Under the pieces are notes generated by a model. That model was not told where the DNA came from. It did no database searches and saw only the letters and a list, made by a program, of their open reading frames with translations. Position numbers and translations under genes: made by a program. Source: Arthrobacter methylotrophus (GTDB lineage Bacteria > Actinomycetota > Actinomycetes > Actinomycetales > Micrococcaceae). Taken from it: 64,000 nt of DNA. The DNA lies in NCBI RefSeq assembly GCF_039539965.1, contig NZ_BAABED010000001.1:372001-436000 (forward strand), written 5' to 3'. Below are positions 1 to 6,722 of the stretch, in pieces (within the stretch, counting starts at the first letter, position 1; every line of letters starts with the position of its first letter).

Positions 1-1
1 G

Positions 2-124
2 CGTGGCTCGGATTTCCGGATGGTCAATGGACTGGGCGGTTTGTCCGGCGTGGTCATCGATGATTACCAGCTCAGCCTGATGGCCCCGCTTTTGGCCGGT
101 CATCTGGGTATTCGGGTGATCTGA
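2..124 (+). CDS. C-terminal 40 codons of an upstream gene, family not recognised
   Basis: An open frame runs in from the left edge and stops at TGA 122-124. The last residues read ...GVVIDDYQLSLMAPLLAGHLGIRVI. The fragment is too short to place in a family. It lies on the same strand as the paa thiolase, about 150 bp upstream of its start, but a paa operator sits between them, so it is probably a separate transcription unit. Confidence 0.45.
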   Translation, partial: RGSDFRMVNGLGGLSGVVIDDYQLSLMAPLLAGHLGIRVI

Positions 125-215
125 GTGAGGCGACGGTACCGCCACGTGGCAGTCCACCGTGTGCCAGTTGGCGGCTGGGTGGTTGACCCCATGGCGGCGC
201 CGTGTAATCTTTATA

Positions 216-235
216 GAACGAACGGTCGGTAAATT
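216..235. promoter_or_regulatory. Predicted PaaR operator upstream of the paa thiolase operon
   Basis: GAACGAACGGTCGGTAAATT lies 38-57 bp before the thiolase start. The right half (CG-N2-CGGT-N-GGTAAAT) is almost the same as the sites before paaZ and paaA. It resembles the PaaR consensus known from Corynebacterium (ACCG-N2-CG-N2-CGGT-N-AGT). The left half is poorly conserved. Binding by the TetR protein at 9970-10572 is inference. Confidence 0.7.
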
Positions 236-272
236 ATTCACCGGCCCCGCTCCCTTCGCGAAGGATGTTCTC

Positions 273-1502
273 ATGGTCGAGGCTTTTCTTGTTGGCGGTG
301 CCCGCACCCCTGTAGGCCGGTACGGCGGCGCACTCTCCGCTGTCCGGCCCGATGACCTGGCAGCCCTCGTGATCCGCGAGGCCGTGGCCCGCGCCGGCGT
401 CGATCCCGACGCCATCGACGAAGTCATCCTGGGCAACGCCAACGGCGCTGGCGAGGAAAACCGCAACGTCGCCCGCATGGCCACCCTTCTCGCGGGACTG
501 CCCCTCCACATCCCCGGCATCACGGTCAACCGCCTCTGCGCCTCAGGAATGAGCGCCATCACCATGGCCAGCCATATGATCAAGGCGGGCGCTGCGGACA
601 TCGTGGTGGCGGGCGGCGTCGAATCGATGAGCCGGGCCCCATGGGTGCAGGAGAAGCCCTCCGCAGCCTTCGCCAAGCCGGGCCAAATCTTCGACACCTC
701 CATCGGCTGGCGCTTCGCGAACCCGCTTTTCACCAAGGGCGAGCTCTCCCGGGGCGGAAAGATGACCTACTCCATGCCGGAAACGGCTGAGGAAGTCGCC
801 CGCGTGGATGGCATCTCCCGCGAAGAGGCCGACGCGTTCGCGGTCCGCTCGCACCAACGCGCGCTGGCGGCCATCGCCGGTGGCCGCTTCAAGGACGAAA
901 TCGTTCCGGTCACAGTGAAGACCCGCAAGGGCGAAACTGTCGTGGACACCGATGAGGGCCCCCGCGAAGGGACTACTGCGGAAGTCCTCGCCGGCCTCCG
1001 TCCCGTGGTTGCCGGGGGCTCCGTTGTCACGGCCGGCAACTCCTCCTCGCTCAACGACGGCGCCTCCGCCATCATCGTCGCTTCGGAGGCCGCCATCGAG
1101 AAGTTCGGACTCACCCCGAGGGCACGCATCATCGACGGCGGTTCGGCCGGTTGCGAGCCGGAAATCATGGGCATCGGCCCGGTTCCGGCCACCCAGAAAA
1201 TCCTGGGCCGTTCGGGGCTCACCGTCGGTGACCTCGGCACCGTCGAACTCAACGAAGCTTTCGCGACGCAATCGCTCGCGAGCATGCGGCGTTTGGGCTT
1301 GGATCCGGACATTGTGAACAACGACGGCGGCGCGATCTCCCTGGGGCACCCGCTGGGTTCCAGCGGCTCGCGTATCGTCATTACCTTGCTGGGGCGCATG
1401 GAACGCGAGCTCGCCGGTAGCGCGCAGGCTCGGAAGATAGGCCTCGCAACGATGTGCATCGGCGTCGGACAAGGTGCTGCCATCCTCTTGGAAGGCATGT
1501 AA
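273..1502 (+). CDS. paaJ: Acetyl-CoA acyltransferase, probable 3-oxoadipyl-CoA / 3-oxo-5,6-dehydrosuberyl-CoA thiolase
   Basis: A 409-aa thiolase of normal family length. It should carry out the thiolytic steps at the end of phenylacetate degradation, releasing acetyl-CoA and finally succinyl-CoA. The nucleophile Cys is in NRLCASGMSA, the His in GHPLGSSGSRI and the second catalytic Cys in TMCIGVGQGAA near the C-terminus. I chose ATG 273 because it is preceded by AAGGA and starts with the family's usual MVEAFLVGGARTPVGR; a longer frame to 159 would run through the operator at 216-235. The stop overlaps the next start (TAATG), so it is co-translated with the enoyl-CoA hydratase. The paa operator and neighbours favour PaaJ over the homologous PcaF of the beta-ketoadipate pathway, but the sequence alone cannot separate them. 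Confidence 0.88.
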   Translation: MVEAFLVGGARTPVGRYGGALSAVRPDDLAALVIREAVARAGVDPDAIDEVILGNANGAGEENRNVARMATLLAGLPLHIPGITVNRLCASGMSAITMASHMIKAGAADIVVAGGVESMSRAPWVQEKPSAAFAKPGQIFDTSIGWRFANPLFTKGELSRGGKMTYSMPETAEEVARVDGISREEADAFAVRSHQRALAAIAGGRFKDEIVPVTVKTRKGETVVDTDEGPREGTTAEVLAGLRPVVAGGSVVTAGNSSSLNDGASAIIVASEAAIEKFGLTPRARIIDGGSAGCEPEIMGIGPVPATQKILGRSGLTVGDLGTVELNEAFATQSLASMRRLGLDPDIVNNDGGAISLGHPLGSSGSRIVITLLGRMERELAGSAQARKIGLATMCIGVGQGAAILLEGM

Positions 1503-2293
1503 TGGCACTGAACTCCGAAGGATTCGGAACCCTGCTCATCGAGGAACGCGAAGACCGGGTCACGGTGCTCCTTAACCGGCCCGAGGTCCGCAATGCGATC
1601 GACCAACAGATGGTGGACGAGCTCCATCTGGTGTGTGATTACCTTGAACGCGAGCCGAAGATCCTGATTATCGCCGGCGTCGATGGTGTCTTTGCCTCCG
1701 GCGCGGACATCGGCCAGCTGAGGGAACGCCGCCGTGACGATGCCCTGCGCGGGATCAATTCGACCATCTTCGTCCGAATCGCGAAGCTGCCGATGCCCGT
1801 CATCGCGGCCTTGGACGGTTATTGCCTCGGAGGCGGTGCCGAACTCGCCTACGCCGCGGACTTTCGCATTGGCACCCCTAGCGTGCGGATCGGCAACCCG
1901 GAAACCGGGCTGGGCATCATGGCCGCGGCCGGAGCCACTTGGCGACTCAAGGAACTCGTGGGAGAACCGATCGCCAAGGAAATCCTCTTGGCCGGGGCTG
2001 TCCTCCGGGCTGAGGAAGCCCTCCGCATCAACCTCATCACCCAGATCCACGAAGCTCCACTGTTGATGGAAGCTGCCCACAGCCTTGCGGATAGGATCGG
2101 ACGGCAGGATCCCCTTGCCGTGAGGATCACCAAGTCGGTGTTTCACGCACCGGCCGGGGCACATCCCGTGATCGACACCTTGGCACAGGGCATGCTCTTC
2201 GAATCGCAAGCCAAGTTCGACCGCATGCAGGCGTTCCTGGACAAGAAAAACGACAAGCAGAGCAGCGACAACCCAGACAGGACCCGGAAATGA
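1502..2293 (+). CDS. paaF: Enoyl-CoA hydratase, PaaF-type
   Basis: A 263-aa crotonase-fold protein. In the pathway it would hydrate 2,3-dehydroadipyl-CoA to 3-hydroxyadipyl-CoA. Visible features are the oxyanion-hole region FASGADIGQL and the DGYCLGGGAELAYAADFRIG segment, with Glu in the GNPETGLGIM catalytic region. The ATG at 1502 overlaps the thiolase stop codon. The 3' end overlaps the hydroxyacyl-CoA dehydrogenase by ATGA at 2290, so three genes form a tight operon. A second crotonase at 54258 looks more like PaaG, which supports calling this one PaaF; the substrate is inferred from context. Confidence 0.82.
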   Translation: MALNSEGFGTLLIEEREDRVTVLLNRPEVRNAIDQQMVDELHLVCDYLEREPKILIIAGVDGVFASGADIGQLRERRRDDALRGINSTIFVRIAKLPMPVIAALDGYCLGGGAELAYAADFRIGTPSVRIGNPETGLGIMAAAGATWRLKELVGEPIAKEILLAGAVLRAEEALRINLITQIHEAPLLMEAAHSLADRIGRQDPLAVRITKSVFHAPAGAHPVIDTLAQGMLFESQAKFDRMQAFLDKKNDKQSSDNPDRTRK

Positions 2294-3153
2294 CAGCAGC
2301 TCCCTCCATCCCACATGTCGTTGGTGTCCTCGGCGGTGGCCGCATGGGTGCCGGGATCGCCCACGCGTTCCTGATCAAGGGCGCCACGGTAGTGGTCGTC
2401 GAGCGAGACCACGAATCCGCCGCCGGTGCGCAAGATCGGGTCGCTGACGCCGTGGCCAAGTCCGCTGCCCGCGGTGCGCTAAGCGAACCGGCAGAGGAAG
2501 TGCTGTCCCGGTTCAGCACGTCCACCGACTACGGTTCCTTCGTCCATTGCGGGCTGGTGGTGGAAGCCGTACCTGAGGACTACAAGCTCAAGGTTGCAGC
2601 CCTCAAAGCCGTGGAGGAGCATCTCTCCGCCGATGCCTTCCTGGCTTCCAACACCTCGTCCCTTTCCGTGACAGGCTTGGCTTCGCAGCTCAGGAGGCCT
2701 GCCAACTTCGTGGGCCTGCACTTCTTCAACCCGGTTCCGGCTTCCACGCTCATCGAGGTTGTCCTCGCCAAGGAGACCTCGGCCGAGCTCGCTGCCACGG
2801 CGAAAAGGTGGACCGAGGCACTCGGCAAGACCGCCGTCGTCGTCCATGACGCCCCTGGCTTTGCGTCCTCGCGGCTGGGCGTCGCGATCGCTCTGGAGGC
2901 GATGCGTATGGTCGAAGAGGGGGTTGCTTCGGCTGAGGACATCGACGCCGCCATGGTGCTCGGTTACAAGCACCCCACCGGACCGCTCAAGACCACGGAC
3001 ATCGTGGGCTTGGACGTGCGGCTCGGCATTGCCGAATACTTGCAGTCGACGCTGGGGGAGCGCTTTGCACCTCCGCAGATTCTCCGCGACAAGGTTGCCC
3101 GCGGCGAACTGGGACGCAAGACCGGCAAGGGATTCTTCGACTGGACTGAGTGA
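2290..3153 (+). CDS. paaH: 3-hydroxyacyl-CoA dehydrogenase (3-hydroxyadipyl-CoA dehydrogenase)
   Basis: A 287-aa NAD-dependent dehydrogenase of the 3-hydroxybutyryl-CoA dehydrogenase family. It should oxidise 3-hydroxyadipyl-CoA to 3-oxoadipyl-CoA, the substrate of the adjacent thiolase. The Rossmann motif GVLGGGRMGAGIAHAF is at residues 12-27, the catalytic His is in GLHFFNPVPAS, and the C-terminal dimerisation domain holds the usual GYKHPTGPLKTTDIVGLD stretch. It overlaps paaF by four bases (ATGA) and is the last gene of the operon. Downstream lie a GC-rich stretch and a family-A palindrome shared with the convergent DUF559 gene. Confidence 0.88.
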   Translation: MTAAPSIPHVVGVLGGGRMGAGIAHAFLIKGATVVVVERDHESAAGAQDRVADAVAKSAARGALSEPAEEVLSRFSTSTDYGSFVHCGLVVEAVPEDYKLKVAALKAVEEHLSADAFLASNTSSLSVTGLASQLRRPANFVGLHFFNPVPASTLIEVVLAKETSAELAATAKRWTEALGKTAVVVHDAPGFASSRLGVAIALEAMRMVEEGVASAEDIDAAMVLGYKHPTGPLKTTDIVGLDVRLGIAEYLQSTLGERFAPPQILRDKVARGELGRKTGKGFFDWTE

Positions 3154-3178
3154 GTTCTTACGCCCCCCGGGCCCCGGG

Positions 3179-3244
3179 CCCAACTAGCTCGCATTTGTTG
3201 TCGTTCTCAGGCCTCATAACGACATTAAATGCCAGCTACTTGGG
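3179..3244. repeat. Family-A palindromic repeat, copy 1
   Basis: An imperfect inverted repeat of about 66 bp. It begins CCCAACTAGCTCGCATTTG and ends with a diverged complement, GCTACTTGGG, around a centre containing GTCGTT...AACGAC. The stop codon of the minus-strand DUF559 gene lies inside the right arm, read as CCC AAG TAG. Other copies are at 4253, 4927 and 14411. Confidence 0.85.
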
Positions 3245-4189
3245 GTTCCAACCGCGGTCCAGGAGCGCCGCGCGGACTTTTGCGACGGCGGATCGTGCGT
3301 CGTTCGCCATATGGCGTTTGGAGATTCTCACCAGTTGCCAGCCCGCGCGACTGAAATCCTCTTCGCGGGCGATATCCCGGACGATCTGGGCGGGCTCGGA
3401 ATGCGTTGCGCCGTCGTATTCGACTGCCACACGGTGTTCGGGATAGCCCAGATCCGGTTGACGCACGACGCCGGCGCTTAGTTCGGTGACCGCGTTTAGT
3501 TGGGGTTCGGGCAAGCCGCCCCGTTCAAGCGCCAGCCGGAGCCGCGTTTCGGGGGCGGAGTCTGAGCCGATCCGTGCCTGTTCGAGAGCCAGGCGCGCTT
3601 TCCGGATGCCTGGCGTACCCTTGTGCCGATCCAGCATCTCGGCCAGTTGTTCACGTGTCCCGTGTGATTCTGTGCGCCCTTCGAGCTCGGGCCGTGGGAA
3701 CCGCAGCAAATGGTCCGCCACAACAGTCAGCTCATCGATACTCATTTTCCTGGAAACATCCAGCCAGGTCCGGGCGCGGGTGGTGATCAGAAGCCCGTCA
3801 ACGCTCGTGATTTCGTCGTCGAAGAACTGTCCCACATGTCCCACCACTCCGGTTCGGCGAGGAATGGCCATGGTGTCCGGGCGTGACAGGTGGATGCGTG
3901 GATCGTCGCCACCCGGAAGGAACCCAGGGAACCGCCATAGCGAGAAGGCCGTGGCGTGGGATGCTGCGGAAAATTCGGTCACCACGGTGAAGGGCCGGAT
4001 GACCAGCGGCAAACTGACGTCCTTTGCCTGCCCTTCGACCAGGGCGGCCTCCGGAATCCTGATGCCGCGGCTTGGCGAGTGCAGCGATGGGTGCCTCAAC
4101 CGCCGGTGGCTTACACCGGCGTCGGCCGCTTCTTGACAGGTGAACGGGGCAACCGCCAGCGGCGCTGGCAGGGATTGCGGGGTCCTCAT
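3236..4189 (-). CDS. DUF559 (VSR-like endonuclease fold) domain protein
   Basis: Starting at ATG 4189 this is 317 aa; an alternative ATG at 4240 would add 17 residues. The first ~150 residues resemble the helix-turn-helix/AbiEi-like N-terminal part common in actinobacterial DUF559 proteins. The last ~90 residues carry the DUF559 core: LGYPEHRVAVEYDGATH, then REEDFSRAGWQLVRISK. That fold is related to very-short-patch-repair endonucleases, but the cellular role of these proteins is unknown. The gene is convergent with paaH, is flanked on both sides by family-A palindromes, and takes its stop codon from one of them. The flanking repeats hint at a mobile or exchangeable cassette. Confidence 0.72.
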   Translation of the reverse strand: MRTPQSLPAPLAVAPFTCQEAADAGVSHRRLRHPSLHSPSRGIRIPEAALVEGQAKDVSLPLVIRPFTVVTEFSAASHATAFSLWRFPGFLPGGDDPRIHLSRPDTMAIPRRTGVVGHVGQFFDDEITSVDGLLITTRARTWLDVSRKMSIDELTVVADHLLRFPRPELEGRTESHGTREQLAEMLDRHKGTPGIRKARLALEQARIGSDSAPETRLRLALERGGLPEPQLNAVTELSAGVVRQPDLGYPEHRVAVEYDGATHSEPAQIVRDIAREEDFSRAGWQLVRISKRHMANDARSAVAKVRAALLDRGWNPK

Positions 4190-4252
4190 CGCCCCATCGT
4201 TGCAAATCGAGTCAGGCCATTTTGAGTTATCCACAGGCATACCCCCCGGACC

Positions 4253-4318
4253 CCCAACTAACTCGCATTTGTTGTCGTTTTGACGCCTCAAAGCGACAAC
4301 AAATGCGAGTTAGTTGGG
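4253..4318. repeat. Family-A palindromic repeat, copy 2 (perfect 25-bp arms)
   Basis: The best-preserved copy. The left arm (4253-4277, starting CCCAACTAACTCGCATTTG) and right arm (4294-4318, ending AAATGCGAGTTAGTTGGG) are exact complements over 25 bp, with a 16-bp centre. It lies between the divergent DUF559 and GNAT genes, 17 bp before the GNAT start, so it may overlap that gene's promoter or form a hairpin in its 5' leader. Confidence 0.92.
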
Positions 4319-4335
4319 TCAGCTAGGCTAACCGG

Positions 4336-4935
4336 GTGACTCTCATTGCCCCCGTGACCCTGGACGGTCGCTTCGTAACCCTGGAGCCATTGAGCCCTGA
4401 ACACCACGACGGCTTGGTGGATGCCGCCAAAGACGGCGAGCTGTGGAAGCTCTGGTATACCTCGGTCCCGACGCCCGAAGGCATGGCCGCTGAGATCAAA
4501 CGACGCCTCGCGCTGCAGGTCCAGGGATCCATGGTCCCGTTCGCCACCCGGTTGAAGGCGAACGGCAAGCTCATCGGTATGACCACGTACATGAACATCG
4601 ACCCCGCTACCCCGCGCGTCGAGATCGGCTCCACTTGGAATGCCGCCTCCGCACACGGCAGCGGCAGCAATGCCGATTCCAAGCTGCTGCTCCTCCGCCA
4701 TGCTTTCGAAACCCTCGGCTGCCCCGCCGTCGAATTCCGTACGCACTGGCTCAACCACCAGTCGCGCCATGCCATCGCCCGGCTGGGCGCCAAGCAAGAC
4801 GGTGTGCTCCGGAACCACTCCCGGACTGCGGACGGAGTGCTGCGCGACACCGTGGTGTTCTCCATCCTCGAACACGAATGGCCCGCAGTACGTACCGGCC
4901 TCGAGTTCCGGCTGGCGTCCCGCCTCCCCAACTAG
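4336..4935 (+). CDS. GNAT-family N-acetyltransferase (RimJ/RimL type)
   Basis: A 199-aa protein from GTG 4336. It has the opening typical of RimJ/RimL-like acetyltransferases (VTLDGRFVTLEPLSPEHHDGL), a central beta-strand region with RVEIGSTWN, and a late HWLNHQSRHAIARLGAKQDGVLRNH segment that is the usual acetyl-CoA-binding and C-terminal signature. The acceptor is not predictable; family members acetylate protein N-termini, antibiotics or small amines. The last codons and TAG stop (LPN-stop) lie inside the family-A repeat that starts at 4927. Confidence 0.82.
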   Translation: MTLIAPVTLDGRFVTLEPLSPEHHDGLVDAAKDGELWKLWYTSVPTPEGMAAEIKRRLALQVQGSMVPFATRLKANGKLIGMTTYMNIDPATPRVEIGSTWNAASAHGSGSNADSKLLLLRHAFETLGCPAVEFRTHWLNHQSRHAIARLGAKQDGVLRNHSRTADGVLRDTVVFSILEHEWPAVRTGLEFRLASRLPN

Positions 4936-4992
4936 CTGGCAGTTGTTGTCGTTATGAGGGCCCAGAACGACAACAACTGCTAGTCAGTTGGG
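4927..4992. repeat. Family-A palindromic repeat, copy 3
   Basis: CCCAACTAGCTGGCAGTTG at the left, with the diverged complement CTGCTAGTCAGTTGGG at the right, around GTTGTCGTT...AACGACAAC. It supplies the GNAT stop codon (CCC AAC TAG). Base changes in one arm are partly matched in the other (CAGTTG/CAACTG here, against CATTTG/CAAATG in copy 2), which suggests the pairing is maintained. Confidence 0.88.
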
Positions 4993-5096
4993 TTGGCCGG
5001 AGGGAAGTGGAGGCGTCCCCTCGTGCGGCTACACTTTTGAAGGCGGCCGGTGAAAGTCGGCCTGAGCCACATCCATTCTTCGGAAGCAGCCCCCTT

Positions 5097-5732
5097 ATGG
5101 TCGAACAACTGATGGCTTTTGTGCTGACCTGCGTCGTCGTGGTCCTCGTCCCGGGTCCTGATTTTGCCCTTGTACTGAAGAACGCACCCCGCGGGCCCGG
5201 AGCAGCGGCGAGGACTGCACTCGGAATCATGGTCGGCAACACGATCCTTGCCCTTCTCGCCGTGCTGGGCGTCACGGCTCTCTTGGGAGCGTCGGAAGTA
5301 ATCGGAAACGTCATCAGGATCTCCGGCGCTGCGTATTTGCTCTATCTGGGGACCCGCGCATTGCTGGAGGCGTTCGGCCGTTCCCACAGTAAACCCACGG
5401 CTTCGGCGCCCAGGTTTGGATTCCAAGGGCACTCACCATTTCTGCAAGGAATGGTGAGCAACCTGCTCAACCCCAAGGTCGCGGTGTTCTATCTGTCCCT
5501 TTTCCCTCAGTTCAATCTTGCACCGCTTCCCCCACTAGGGCAGCACGCGTTGATGGCGGGCATCTTCCTCCTCACCGCGTTGGCTTGGTACTTCGTGCTG
5601 GTCCATGCGCTCAGGAAGATCTCCACGGCACTGGCCCGTCCCCGCGTGAATCGGATCATCACCGGTGGATCCGGGACAGTCCTGATCGGTGTCGGCGGGA
5701 CCATCCTGAGCAAATCCCTGGCCTCCGCCTAA
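5097..5732 (+). CDS. LysE/RhtB-family amino-acid exporter
   Basis: A 211-aa integral membrane protein with about six hydrophobic segments. It starts MVEQLMAFVLTCVVVVLVPGPDF, and the PGPDF motif is diagnostic for the LysE/RhtB translocator family. The central NPKVAVFYLSLFPQF motif is also characteristic. Members export amino acids or homoserine lactones by proton antiport; the substrate here is unknown. ATG 5097 was chosen because the protein then begins exactly at the family's first transmembrane helix, with GGAAG about 11 bp upstream. It follows repeat copy 3 and is probably monocistronic. Confidence 0.88.
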   Translation: MVEQLMAFVLTCVVVVLVPGPDFALVLKNAPRGPGAAARTALGIMVGNTILALLAVLGVTALLGASEVIGNVIRISGAAYLLYLGTRALLEAFGRSHSKPTASAPRFGFQGHSPFLQGMVSNLLNPKVAVFYLSLFPQFNLAPLPPLGQHALMAGIFLLTALAWYFVLVHALRKISTALARPRVNRIITGGSGTVLIGVGGTILSKSLASA

Positions 5733-5802
5733 CGGTCGGGTAGGCGGGAGCACGGCTTACTTCGCCTTCACTCACACCTGCTCGTGTGGTTAGCTGTCCG
5801 GT

Positions 5803-6528
5803 ATGGATGGGACCTCGACCGACCCCCAGCAGCTGGGCATCCATTGGGACGGCGCAGTGAACGCCTGGCACATCGCTGGGTGCCTGTACCGGATGGGCCG
5901 GCGGGAATGGCTCACCGATGCAGGATGGCAGCAAATGTACGACGCCGGCATCCGCACTGTGATCGACTTGCGCACCGTGAGTGAGGGGCAGCCAAGGGAA
6001 GCCGATCCCGTGGTTTCCGCGGAGGTAACCTCGCGTATCCAGATCGTCCATTGCCCCACCGAGGACCCGTCGAACGAAGAGTTCACTGCCCTCTTCGGCC
6101 CTTACCTGAGAGATCCTGCGCACTACGCCGACTATGTCCGGCTCTTCGCGGTTAAGCTCGCGACGGTCTTCAGAGCCATCGCCGCGGCACCCGGCGGAGT
6201 GGTGGTCCATTGCGCGGCGGGACGGGATCGGAGTGGAATCATCGCAGTCATCCTGCAGAATCTCGCCGGCGCCAGTGACGAGGAGATCATACGCGGCTAC
6301 CAGCAGGGGATGCGGGGAATCAACGAGCGCCACCGCCACCATCGGGCGCCGCATGCCCACGATGCCTACTTGGAAGAAGATGCGCTGGAAGCCGTGTTGG
6401 CCTCGCGCAGCGCAAGCCTGCTGGAATTCGCGCACTCGCTGGATGCCGGCGCCTTCCTGACCGCGCATGGCGTCACCGAGGCCGAAGTCGCCGCCATTTG
6501 TACCAAACTCGGAAGCCGAACGGACTAG
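5803..6528 (+). CDS. Tyrosine-protein phosphatase (SIW14/Tyr_phosphatase3-like)
   Basis: A 241-aa cytoplasmic protein. The phosphatase signature HCAAGRDRSG (Cys at residue 137, Arg six positions on) forms the CX5R active-site loop. Upstream, TVIDLRTVSEGQ matches the family's conserved IDLR strand. Actinobacterial relatives dephosphorylate phosphotyrosine or phosphoinositides; the substrate here is unknown. The gene stands alone, with no clear operon partner and 194 bp before paaZ. Confidence 0.85.
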   Translation: MDGTSTDPQQLGIHWDGAVNAWHIAGCLYRMGRREWLTDAGWQQMYDAGIRTVIDLRTVSEGQPREADPVVSAEVTSRIQIVHCPTEDPSNEEFTALFGPYLRDPAHYADYVRLFAVKLATVFRAIAAAPGGVVVHCAAGRDRSGIIAVILQNLAGASDEEIIRGYQQGMRGINERHRHHRAPHAHDAYLEEDALEAVLASRSASLLEFAHSLDAGAFLTAHGVTEAEVAAICTKLGSRTD

Positions 6529-6647
6529 CGTGCGGCACGGTGAGTCGCGGAATTCCGGCGCGAAAGTGCGGCAAACAGGGTCAGGAAGGGCGCGGTCCGA
6601 GGAGGCGTCTAGTGTGCAGATCCGAGCTCTCATGTATTCTGGGGATA

Positions 6648-6672
6648 TTACCGAACGGCCGGTCAGTAAATT
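6648..6672. promoter_or_regulatory. Predicted PaaR operator upstream of paaZ
   Basis: TTACCGAACGGCCGGTCAGT at 6648-6667 is the best match in the window to the reported PaaR consensus, fitting ACCG-N2-CG-N2-CGGT-N-AGT at every fixed position. It lies 51-75 bp before the paaZ ATG, in the expected promoter region. Confidence 0.78.
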
Positions 6673-6722
6673 GTGGCCGTTCAGTCCATTTCGTGCCCGT
6701 GCCTTGGAAGGACCCGTCGACG

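Noticed and set aside
543..1508. Minus-strand open frame of 321 codons opposite the thiolase
   Set aside because: Composition typical of a reverse-frame shadow; no ribosome site or recognisable motif.
767..2314. Long minus-strand open frame (515 codons) opposite the thiolase and enoyl-CoA hydratase genes
   Set aside because: It is antisense to two clear enzymes, shows no domain motif, and long shadow frames are expected in DNA with this GC content.
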